From positions 1 to 32,635 of the IMG/VR virus record IMGVR_UViG_3300033273_000172: a stretch of DNA of 32,635 nt; one strand, 5' to 3'. The DNA comes from a virus. The notes beneath the pieces are model-generated. The model searched no databases. It had not been told where the DNA came from and worked only from the letters and a program-made list of their open reading frames with translations. Positions 19,955 to 26,884 of this stretch are shown one piece after another. Positions within the stretch are counted from its first letter, which is position 1. Each line of letters starts with the position of its first letter. The translations under genes were made by a program, and so were the position numbers.

Positions 19955-21498
19955 TGGGTCTGCGCACGCGACTGTTTCGGGCTTTGGGGTATCAGCCCAT
20001 TCGGCAACGTCGGCCGCGGCGTATGTATGAAGGCGCGACTGTTAGCCGCCTGACTACTGACTGGGTGGCTGGTGGCACTAGCGCCGATGCCGAGATCAAC
20101 GGCAGCCTGAGCCGCCTGCGCAACCGCGCGCGGCAGCTGGTTCGTGATTCGGACTATGCGCGACAGGCCAAGCGTGCTGTGGTGTCAAACGTCATTGGCA
20201 CGGGCATCAGGATGCAGGCCCAGGTGCCGATGCAACGCGGCGGCCGCTTGGATGATCAGATCAACGGCGCCATTGAGATGGCGTGGAAGCGTTGGGGATA
20301 CAAAGAGCATTGCGACGTTGCGGGCCGGCTGTGCTTTGCCGAGATCGAGCGCATGGCGATTGGCGCGATGTGCGAAAGCGGCGAGGTATTTATTCGGATG
20401 ATCCGGCAGCCATTTGGCGGCGGGCAGGTGCCGTTTGCGCTGCAGATCATTGAGTCTGACCAGCTGGACGAGACCTACAACGGCGTTAGCACCATCTCGG
20501 GCAATGAATGGCGCATGGGCGTTGAGGTCGATAAGTGGGGCCGGCCTGTGCAGTACGCATTCTTGGCTAAGCATCCTGGCGACGGTCCGTTTTCCGGTTC
20601 ACCGGGCAAGCGTCACCTGATGCTGCCTGCTTCTGAGGTGATCCACCTTGCGATTTTGGAGCGGCCGGGCCAGACCCGCGGCGTGACGTGGTTTGCGTCT
20701 GCGATCAAGCGGATGCATCACCTTTCGGGCTATGAGGAGGCCGAGGTGGTGCGCGCACGGGCCAGCAGCGCGCTGATGGGTTTCATTACGTCGCCTGAGG
20801 GTGAGCTTGATCCCGGCGGCGAGGTTTATGACGGCGAGCGGGTTTCGTCGTTTGAGCCTGGGGTCTTTAAGTATTTGCAGCCGGGCGAATCAATTTCGGT
20901 GCCCAGCTTGGATGCACCCGATGGGCAGTTTGAGCCGTTCCTGCGGGCAATGCTTCGCGCTGTAGCTGCTGGCATCGGCTGCAGCTATGAGTCGGTCAGC
21001 CGTGATTTCAGCCAGACCAACTACAGCAGCAGCCGGCTGGCGTTGCTTGAGGAACGCGAGCACTGGAAAACGCTGCAGGACTATATGGTCAAGAATTTTC
21101 ACCAGCCGGTGTATGCGGCATGGCTGGAAATGGCTGTGATGAGCGGCGCGCTGAATCTGCCTTTGTATGAGGTGGAGCCTGAGCGGTTTAAGCGCGTGAA
21201 GTGGGTGCCCCGCGCATGGGGCTGGGTTGATCCCCAGAAGGAAGTTGCCGCATACAAAGAGGCAATCCGCTGTGGCTTTAAGACTCTTGCGCAGGTTGTC
21301 GGTGAGCAAGGCGGCGACTTGGATGAGTATTTGGTCGCGCGCAAAGCTGAGCTTAAAAAACTGGAAGAGCTGGGCATTGCGGTTGATACCGACCCCAATG
21401 TGATGACAGCCGCCGGAAGCCTGCAACCTGCTGCGGCGGAATCGGTTGATCTCCCTAGCCCAAATGTAGAGACGGGTTTTGAAGATGAGAACGGATAA
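19954..21498 (+). CDS. Portal protein, lambda gpB family
   Basis: 514 residues; ATG 19954 overlaps the previous stop (TGATG). Conserved segments include LRNRARQLVRDSDYARQAKR near residue 50, VVSNVIGTGIRMQ, GEVFIRMI, LQIIESDQLDETYNG, VIHLAILERPGQTRGVTWF and YESVSRDFSQTNYSSSRLAL. Twelve copies form the ring through which DNA enters the capsid. The short proline-rich C-terminus overlaps the next gene. No internal protease domain is present, unlike lambda where gpC follows separately. Confidence 0.93.
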   Translation: MGLRTRLFRALGYQPIRQRRPRRMYEGATVSRLTTDWVAGGTSADAEINGSLSRLRNRARQLVRDSDYARQAKRAVVSNVIGTGIRMQAQVPMQRGGRLDDQINGAIEMAWKRWGYKEHCDVAGRLCFAEIERMAIGAMCESGEVFIRMIRQPFGGGQVPFALQIIESDQLDETYNGVSTISGNEWRMGVEVDKWGRPVQYAFLAKHPGDGPFSGSPGKRHLMLPASEVIHLAILERPGQTRGVTWFASAIKRMHHLSGYEEAEVVRARASSALMGFITSPEGELDPGGEVYDGERVSSFEPGVFKYLQPGESISVPSLDAPDGQFEPFLRAMLRAVAAGIGCSYESVSRDFSQTNYSSSRLALLEEREHWKTLQDYMVKNFHQPVYAAWLEMAVMSGALNLPLYEVEPERFKRVKWVPRAWGWVDPQKEVAAYKEAIRCGFKTLAQVVGEQGGDLDEYLVARKAELKKLEELGIAVDTDPNVMTAAGSLQPAAAESVDLPSPNVETGFEDENG

Positions 21499-23464
21499 GA
21501 TTAAAGGAAAAGCTGAAGCGCCAATGGAAACAGCAGAGCTTGACGTAGAACAGCGAACTGGCGCCGAAGCTGTCGAAGCTGACACGGCGGAAGAGTTAAA
21601 CGTGCGCGATCTGGAAGGCAAATACCAGCGCGCAGAGCTGACCACTTTCGACGAGGTGGAAGAGCGGACCTATGAATTTCCGTTCAGCTCTGAGTATCCG
21701 GTGGCCCGGTATTTCGGAAACGAAATTCTGAGCCACGACGAGAAAGCGGCTGACCTTGCCCGGTTGAATGACGCGGCTCCGCTGCTTTTCAACCACAACC
21801 CCGACCGCGTGATCGGGGTTGTTGAGCGTGCATACATCGACGACCAAAAGCGTCGTGGCTATGTGCGTGTGCGGTTCAGCCGCAACCCATTCGCTCAGGA
21901 AGTCTTGGGCGATGTGAAAGACGGCGTTCTTAGGAACGTCTCTTTCGGCTACTCCATCGACAAGATGGAAGAGCGTGGCGGTGGCGATTTTGTCGCTACT
22001 GCTTGGACCCCTTACGAGGTGTCCGTGGTTTCTGTGCCGGCTGATCCCTCCGTTGGGGTTGGCCGTTCACTAGAGACCGACTCCAACGCTGCTCCGGCAG
22101 CACCTCAACCCGATCCCATTCCTGAAATGGAAAACCACACCCCTGATCTGGCAGTGGTGCGGGCCGAAGCCGCTGAGGCTGAGCGTTCCCGTATTGCTGG
22201 CATCTCTGCCCTGTGCGATAAGCACAACCTGGGCGAGCTTGGCCGTCAACTGATTGAGTCCGGCCGTTCCATCGACGAGGCCCGCGCAGCTGTTCTCGAC
22301 CAGCTCGGCGCTAAGCCCATTGAAGCCGTTAAGCCGGTTGAGATGGATCAGCGCGACGCTGCTGAGTACAGCATCTCCGCTGGTATCCGCGCTGCACTGA
22401 GCGGCGACTGGTCTGCCCGTGAGGCTGGCCTGGTCCGCGAGATGAGCCAAGAAGTCCAGCGCGCCTCTGGTTTCAGCCAGACCGGCAAGCGCGGTTTCTT
22501 TGTTCCTTTCTCGGCTCTCGCCAAGCGCGCCACCTACGTCACCTCTGGCGCCACCACCGGCGGCAACCTGGTTGCCACCGACCTGATGGCCGACGAGTTC
22601 ATCGAAGCATTGCGGAACAACTCCGTAATGCTGAACCTCGGCGTTCGCACCATGACCGGCCTGGTCGGTGATGTGGCGATCCCCCGCCGCTCCGGTGTTG
22701 CCTCGACGTTCTATCTGAGCACCGAGACCACCGCTATCACCCAAGCTGAGTCCACCTTTGACCAGGTGACCCTCAGCCCCAAGAACCTGGCTGCCCTGTC
22801 CAAATACAGCCGCCAGACCCTGCTTCAAGCCACCCCTGGCATTGAAGACCTGATCCGCCGCGACCTGACCGACGGCATCAACCTGGGCATTGATCTGGGC
22901 ATCCTGAACGGCTCCGGTTCTTCCGGTCAGCCCACCGGCATCCTGAACACCTCCGGCATCGGCTCGGTGGCAATGGGAACCAACGGTGGCGCCATCACCG
23001 TTGATGCGCTGGTGGATCTTGAGGAGCAGGTTCTGATCGATAACGGCGCGGTCAACCGCGACGCCATCGGTTATGTGACCAACGCCAAGGTGCTTGCAGA
23101 GCTGAAGAAGCTCCGCGCTGGTGGTTCCACCACCACCGACGGCGCCTACCTGGTGAACGATCAGTTGAATGCCATTGGCCGCGGCGGCACTCCTGCCTCG
23201 GTGAACGGCTACCCGCTGTATGTCACCAACCAGGTTCCCAGCAACCTGACCAAGGGCACCAGCAGCGGCGTTTGCTCCGCAATGCTGATGGGTGATTTCA
23301 GCCAGGCAATGGTTGGCTTCTACGGCAACGGTATCGAGATCACCGTTGGCGAAGATTCCGACGACTTCAGCAAGGCTCTGACCAGCGTCCGCGCAATCGT
23401 CTCTTATGACGTTGCCGTTCGCCACGCCGAGAGCTTCGCTGCAATCCTTGACATCACCACCTGA
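21485..23464 (+). CDS. Fused prohead protease and major capsid protein (HK97-like)
   Basis: 659 residues from ATG 21485 (an in-frame TTG at 21479 is less likely). Residues about 40-190 match the S78 prohead protease: LLFNHNPDRVIG with H104 and RNVSFGYSI with S153. Residues about 215-270 form a helical, scaffold-like delta region. From about 290 the sequence is an HK97-type major capsid (FSALAKRATYVTSGATTGG; DLMADEFIEALRN; QPTGILN; SVRAIVSYDVAVRHAESF). The fusion would release the shell domain by cleavage during maturation. The codon pattern changes to C-ending codons, as in highly expressed genes. A strong terminator follows. Confidence 0.93.
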   Translation: MRTDKIKGKAEAPMETAELDVEQRTGAEAVEADTAEELNVRDLEGKYQRAELTTFDEVEERTYEFPFSSEYPVARYFGNEILSHDEKAADLARLNDAAPLLFNHNPDRVIGVVERAYIDDQKRRGYVRVRFSRNPFAQEVLGDVKDGVLRNVSFGYSIDKMEERGGGDFVATAWTPYEVSVVSVPADPSVGVGRSLETDSNAAPAAPQPDPIPEMENHTPDLAVVRAEAAEAERSRIAGISALCDKHNLGELGRQLIESGRSIDEARAAVLDQLGAKPIEAVKPVEMDQRDAAEYSISAGIRAALSGDWSAREAGLVREMSQEVQRASGFSQTGKRGFFVPFSALAKRATYVTSGATTGGNLVATDLMADEFIEALRNNSVMLNLGVRTMTGLVGDVAIPRRSGVASTFYLSTETTAITQAESTFDQVTLSPKNLAALSKYSRQTLLQATPGIEDLIRRDLTDGINLGIDLGILNGSGSSGQPTGILNTSGIGSVAMGTNGGAITVDALVDLEEQVLIDNGAVNRDAIGYVTNAKVLAELKKLRAGGSTTTDGAYLVNDQLNAIGRGGTPASVNGYPLYVTNQVPSNLTKGTSSGVCSAMLMGDFSQAMVGFYGNGIEITVGEDSDDFSKALTSVRAIVSYDVAVRHAESFAAILDITT

Positions 23465-23474
23465 TAAAGGAGGC

Positions 23475-23501
23475 GGGGCCGGGCAACCGGCCCCCTTTTT
23501 T
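23475..23501 (+). terminator. Strong Rho-independent terminator after capsid gene
   Basis: GGGGCCGG (23475-23482) and CCGGCCCC (23487-23494) form a perfect 8-bp GC stem with a GCAA tetraloop, then C and six T. It lies ten bases after the capsid stop and four before the next start codon, so most late transcripts should end here and capsid mRNA should be protected from decay. Confidence 0.9.
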
Positions 23502-23504
23502 CTT

Positions 23505-23690
23505 ATGCGTGTTCTGATCGTTCGCACCTGCTGCGCCCAGCAGCAACACCTAGAGGAAGGCAAGGTCTACGACCTCGACTCAAACGTGGCCCGCCAACTG
23601 CTGCGCATTCGTCGCGCTGTAGAGGCACCGGCCGAGGAACCTAAGCCCAAGGCGGCACCTCGCAAAGCAAAAGCCAATGGCGCTGACTGA
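23505..23690 (+). CDS. Small protein after capsid (61 aa)
   Basis: ATG 23505 begins four bases after the terminator T-run. The N-terminal part (RVLIVRTCCAQQQHLEEGKVYDLD, then VARQLLRIRRA) forms a strand-helix unit typical of small phage head-tail region proteins. The last 20 residues are Pro/Lys/Ala-rich and disordered. It overlaps the next gene by 14 bases. The terminator directly before it places it at the start of the weaker-expressed part of the operon. Function unknown. Confidence 0.6.
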   Translation: MRVLIVRTCCAQQQHLEEGKVYDLDSNVARQLLRIRRAVEAPAEEPKPKAAPRKAKANGAD

Positions 23691-24114
23691 TCTGCCTGAT
23701 AGCTATTTGGCCGATTTCGGCGTTGATTGCGTCGCCGGCAGTGTGACTGGCAAGGGAATCTTGGACATGCCCGGCCAAGTCCTAGCTGGCGACATGGTGC
23801 TAAGCACCGATTTTACGTTGACTGCTAAGGCGGCAGATTTTGGCAATCTCCTATATGACTCGGAGATTAGCGTCAATGGCGTTGCCTATGTGGTGCGCGA
23901 AACCCGGCTGATTGATGACGGCCTGTTTTGCGAAATTAGCTTGCAGCGCAGCGTGGCAACTGGCGTCACAACTGCAAGCACTGCTTTAGATGCTGGCGAC
24001 AGCGACGACACCGTGGACGATCTGGCAAATGAGCAGCTAGATCCTGAACTTGACGGTGGCGCAGCTGGGTCTAGCTACCTTGATGGAAACACTATTGACG
24101 GCGGAGCGGCATGA
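23677..24114 (+). CDS. Head-tail joining protein (FII-like)
   Basis: 145 residues. The core (DFGVDCVAGSVTGKGILDMPGQ shared over residues 13-35, LTAKAADFG, ISVNGVAYVVRETRLIDDG, CEISLQR) has the beta-barrel pattern of lambda gpFII-like and related head-tail joining proteins. The last 45 residues are acidic, Gly-rich and probably flexible. The position after portal and capsid and before the tail terminator supports this. It overlaps its neighbour by ATGA. Confidence 0.68.
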   Translation: MALTDLPDSYLADFGVDCVAGSVTGKGILDMPGQVLAGDMVLSTDFTLTAKAADFGNLLYDSEISVNGVAYVVRETRLIDDGLFCEISLQRSVATGVTTASTALDAGDSDDTVDDLANEQLDPELDGGAAGSSYLDGNTIDGGAA

Positions 24115-24725
24115 GCAGCACGGCACGAATCAGGCTGCGGCGTGACACCCAAGCTGATTGGACCTCCGCAAACCCTACCTTGCTTGACGGCGAGATAGGC
24201 ATTGAAACTGATACCCGCCGCTTCAAGGTTGGCGATGGCTCTACGGCTTGGAGCGGTCTGAGCTACTACCTTGATGGTGTGGCGGTTCGTGGCCAGTGTT
24301 CAAGGATGACCGAAGGCACGATCGACATCGTGACCCAGAGCGCGTATGTGAGCACAGGGCTCACTGCAACGCTCGACAGCGATACAGCCCATGGCATGGT
24401 GCGGGGCACCACTGATACGTTCGGCCTGAGGAATGACAGCGGCGCTACCAAACTGTTTCGCGTCTATGGCAGCATCGATGCTGTTACGGCTACTGGCAAC
24501 AACAAAACGCTGGGAATCAAGCTTGCCAAGAACGGCACGGCAATCGACGCAACCGAATGTCGTGCATTTACTGGTGGCAGCAATGAGGAGGGCAAGCTGG
24601 TGACTAGCTGGCTGGTGCAACTGGCTGATGATGATGAGGTATCGCTGCTAATTGCTAATCACAGCAACACGACTGACATCACGTTTAAGCGTGGACGCAT
24701 TATTGCTGTTGAGGTGCGGGCATGA
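24111..24725 (+). CDS. Mtd_N-domain virion protein
   Basis: 204 residues. Residues 4-50 carry the short repeat-like motif of the Mtd N-terminal / phage fibre domain: RIRLRRDTQADWTSANP, LLDGEIGIETDT, RFKVGDGSTAWSGL. The remaining 150 residues form a Thr/Gly/Ser-rich beta domain (TATLDSDTAHGMV; TLGIKLAKNGTAI). Such N-termini normally anchor tail-fibre or baseplate proteins, so its presence between head-joining and tail-terminator genes suggests a decoration or collar fibre. ATGA overlaps on both sides show it belongs to the operon. Confidence 0.68.
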   Translation: MSSTARIRLRRDTQADWTSANPTLLDGEIGIETDTRRFKVGDGSTAWSGLSYYLDGVAVRGQCSRMTEGTIDIVTQSAYVSTGLTATLDSDTAHGMVRGTTDTFGLRNDSGATKLFRVYGSIDAVTATGNNKTLGIKLAKNGTAIDATECRAFTGGSNEEGKLVTSWLVQLADDDEVSLLIANHSNTTDITFKRGRIIAVEVRA

Positions 24726-25150
24726 CGACCAAACGCGAGTCAATACTGGCCAAGATCAAAACGACCTTGGCCGGCACGACTGGCGTCGGCACGCGGATAT
24801 GGCGCAGCCGTGTTCAGGCATTGGCGCGGCAGGAAAGTCCGGCGATTGTCATTGAGCCGATCAGCGACAGCCCGGAACAAAACACCAGCCTTCCGAAACT
24901 GGACTGGAGTTTGACGGTTCGCGTCAGCGTGATTGTGCGCGGCGACGTGCCGGATCAACAGGCCGATGCAACCGTTCAAAGCCTGCACAGCAAGCTTATG
25001 GCTGACCTGACTTTGGGCAGTTTGGCTTATGACGTGCAACCTATTGGGGTTAGCTTTGATTTAGTCGAAGCTGACCAACCTGCCGGGGTCATTAGTTGCG
25101 ATTTCCTTGTGCGTTATCGCACGGCCCTTGCAGATCTCACCACTGGGTAG
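24722..25150 (+). CDS. Tail terminator (gpU-like)
   Basis: 142 residues. The layout (N-terminal helix ESILAKIKTTLAG, then RIWRSRVQALARQESPAIVIEP, a strand LDWSLTVRVSVIVRG, a helix TVQSLHSKLMADLTL and a final FLVRYRTALADL strand) matches gpU-type tail terminator proteins that cap the tail tube at the head end. The position before the major tail protein is as in lambda. Sequence identity in this family is low, so the call leans on fold pattern and order. Confidence 0.75.
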   Translation: MTTKRESILAKIKTTLAGTTGVGTRIWRSRVQALARQESPAIVIEPISDSPEQNTSLPKLDWSLTVRVSVIVRGDVPDQQADATVQSLHSKLMADLTLGSLAYDVQPIGVSFDLVEADQPAGVISCDFLVRYRTALADLTTG

Positions 25151-25158
25151 TAGCTACG

Positions 25159-25341
25159 ATGATTGATGAAAACCAAGGTTTGGGAGGGAGTTACCTCCTA
25201 GATCCAAAAACCGGCAAGCGAAAGCTCGTCGAGCGGACACAGCCGGCCCCTCAACCCCAACCAGAGGTAGCCACCGATGGCATCAGTATTGACCCGCCGG
25301 CGCCTGATCTTGGCGAAGCTGGAGACGACGTACGGCACTGA
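25159..25341 (+). CDS. Small protein overlapping the tail tube gene (60 aa)
   Basis: ATG 25159 gives 60 residues: LGGSYLLDPKTGKRKLVERTQ then a Pro-rich tail. I recall short proteins with this GGSYxxDPKTG motif in cyanophages before the major tail protein. The last 65 bases overlap the tail tube gene in another frame. Probably disordered; function unknown. Confidence 0.55.
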   Translation: MIDENQGLGGSYLLDPKTGKRKLVERTQPAPQPQPEVATDGISIDPPAPDLGEAGDDVRH

Positions 25342-26215
25342 CAGCTCGCCGACTGGCGCCAGTAACGCAATTCTGGTGCGCAATCTCGACATTCAGCCGC
25401 TGGTCGCCGACACGGTGAACCGCGACCTGGTGCGCCCCTATATGGGCCAAGCCGATCAGCTGTTGGCCCAGACCCGCGTCGAGGTTTCGTTTGAGGTTGA
25501 GCTTGCAGGTTCTGGCACTGCCGGCACTGCCCCCGCTTATGGCCCGCTGCTCCGCAGCTGCGGTCTTAGCGAGACCGTGGTGGCCAGCACCAGCGTGACT
25601 TACGCGCCGATTTCGAGCAGCTTTGAAAGCAGCACGATCCACTATCACCAAGACGGCATCCGCCACACCCTGACGGGTTGCCGCGGCACGTTCGAGCTGT
25701 CCGGTGAGGTTGGCGGTATCCCGGTGATTTCTTTCACCATGACGGGCATCTATTCGGCTCCGACCGATCAGACCCTGCCCACTCCGACCTATGCCAACCA
25801 GGCGACCCCGCTGATCTTCAAGCAGGGCAATACCAGCAGCTTCTCAGCCTTCGGGTTTAGCGGCGTGATGCAGTCCTATAGCTTCAACGTCGCTAACGAC
25901 GTGATCTATCGGGAACTGGTGGGCGGCTCTAAAGAGATCCTGATCACCAACCGCGCCCCTAGCGGCAACGTTGTGATCGAAGCGCCGACCATTGCTGGCA
26001 AGGACTTCTTTACTGTTGCCACTGGCACCAGCACTGGGTCCATCACTTGGCAGCACGGCAGCACTGGCGGCAATATCGTCACGATGACCACCGCGCAGAG
26101 CGACTTGGGGAATCTGACCTATAGCGACAGCGACGGGATCCAGATGCTCAACATGCCGTTTATTGCGGTTCCGACCAGCGCGGGGAATAATGAACTGTCA
26201 CTGGCATACACCTAG
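25277..26215 (+). CDS. Major tail (tube) protein
   Basis: 312 residues from ATG 25277. The sequence begins with a basic RRRLILAKLETTYGTDSSP segment and LVRNLDIQPLVADTVNRDLVRPYMG, a pattern of phage tail tube proteins, followed by a series of beta strands (VEVSFEVELAGSG; GTFELSGEVGGIPVISFTMTG). The C-terminal part is Gly/Thr-rich. Many copies polymerise around the tape measure to form the tail tube. It is followed by the G/GT chaperone genes and the tape measure, the universal order in long-tailed phages. Confidence 0.88.
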   Translation: MASVLTRRRLILAKLETTYGTDSSPTGASNAILVRNLDIQPLVADTVNRDLVRPYMGQADQLLAQTRVEVSFEVELAGSGTAGTAPAYGPLLRSCGLSETVVASTSVTYAPISSSFESSTIHYHQDGIRHTLTGCRGTFELSGEVGGIPVISFTMTGIYSAPTDQTLPTPTYANQATPLIFKQGNTSSFSAFGFSGVMQSYSFNVANDVIYRELVGGSKEILITNRAPSGNVVIEAPTIAGKDFFTVATGTSTGSITWQHGSTGGNIVTMTTAQSDLGNLTYSDSDGIQMLNMPFIAVPTSAGNNELSLAYT

Positions 26216-26218
26216 ACC

Positions 26219-26563
26219 TTGGCGTTTGTTCTAAAGCAGTCAGACACTTACACCTGGCCGGTCACTTTCGACGTTCCTGTCGATGGTGGCCGGCATCAAC
26301 GTCAGAGCTTTGATGGCGAGTTTCGGCGCGTCAGCCAATCTCGCATCCGCGAGATGGGGCAACTGATCGAGTCTGGTGATCTGACCGATTCCGAGATTGC
26401 CAGCGAGGTGCTGGTGGGTTGGGCCGGCATTAACGACGACGATGGCAAAGAGGTGCCCTTTAGCCAAGGCGCCCTTGAGCGGTTGCTTGACGTGCCAATG
26501 CTGGCCACTGCTATCGCTACGGCGTATTTCAGCAGCCTCAGCGGAGTTAAGCGAAAAAACTGA
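26219..26563 (+). CDS. Tail assembly chaperone (G), frameshift upstream product
   Basis: 114 residues from TTG 26219; no ATG or GTG is suitably placed. The protein reads VTFDVPVDGGRHQRQSFDGEFRR, then REMGQLIESGD and ASEVLVGWAGI, the pattern of lambda gpG-like tail chaperones. It ends with VKRKN and TGA at a slippery heptamer. Most ribosomes should stop here, while a fraction shifts to make the longer GT product. The chaperone coats the tape measure before tube assembly. Confidence 0.83.
   Translation: MAFVLKQSDTYTWPVTFDVPVDGGRHQRQSFDGEFRRVSQSRIREMGQLIESGDLTDSEIASEVLVGWAGINDDDGKEVPFSQGALERLLDVPMLATAIATAYFSSLSGVKRKN
26554..26560 (+). other. -1 ribosomal frameshift heptamer A-AAA-AAC (G/GT)
   Basis: The 0-frame reads CGA AAA AAC TGA, placing A AAA AAC precisely in register one codon before the stop. 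A -1 slip leads to CTG ATC GAG and an open frame to 26883. This is one of the best slippery heptamers, at the place where long-tailed phages keep a conserved frameshift. Confidence 0.88.
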
Positions 26564-26883
26564 TCGAGGCCGCTGAGCATTGGGCGAGCGGTGGCGTCAA
26601 AGACGAAACCGACGCCGATGCCGCGGCCTTAGGCGTTGCTCTGCCTGAACCTGAGCCTGAGAAGCCGTTTGAGGTGCTTGAGGAAAACTGGGAGTCGGTG
26701 CAAATGTTCCTCCGATCTCAGACCCAGTGGCGCACAACGATGAACGGCATTCTGGGCTTGGACTATGGCGCGCTTGCGTGGCTATTTAGACTGTATGAAG
26801 TAACCGACCAGTGCGCCGTGCTGGAAGATCTGCAGGTGATGGAGAGCGCGGCAATGCTGGTCATGAATGAGCGAGGCGCCTGA
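26560..26883 (+). CDS. Tail chaperone T part, made as G-T fusion by -1 frameshift
   Basis: After the slip the frame encodes 107 residues. The first 40 are acidic and Glu/Asp/Pro-rich (DETDADAAALG; PEPEPEKPFEVLEEN); the rest has W-rich helices (QTQWRTTMNGILGLDYGALAWLF; LEDLQVMESAAMLV), as in lambda-like T domains that bind the tail tube protein. An internal GTG at 26674 could give only the last 69 residues and lacks a good ribosome binding site. The fusion is expected as a minor product. The TGA lies one base before the tape measure ATG. Confidence 0.83.
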   Translation: MIEAAEHWASGGVKDETDADAAALGVALPEPEPEKPFEVLEENWESVQMFLRSQTQWRTTMNGILGLDYGALAWLFRLYEVTDQCAVLEDLQVMESAAMLVMNERGA

Positions 26884-26884
26884 A

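Noticed and set aside
20890-21645. 251-codon minus-strand frame antisense to portal and capsid
   Set aside because: Arg/Ser/His-rich composition, spans the junction of two clear plus-strand genes, no motif; shadow.
22070-23563. Long open frame of 497 codons on the minus strand antisense to the capsid gene
   Set aside because: It mirrors the strong codon bias of the capsid gene, has low-complexity Gly/Ala/Val/Gln content and no recognisable domain; a typical shadow of a GC-rich gene.
26674-26883. Independent 69-residue protein starting at GTG 26674
   Set aside because: The frame is open back to the slippery heptamer and matches the T part of a G-T fusion; no good ribosome binding site precedes the GTG.
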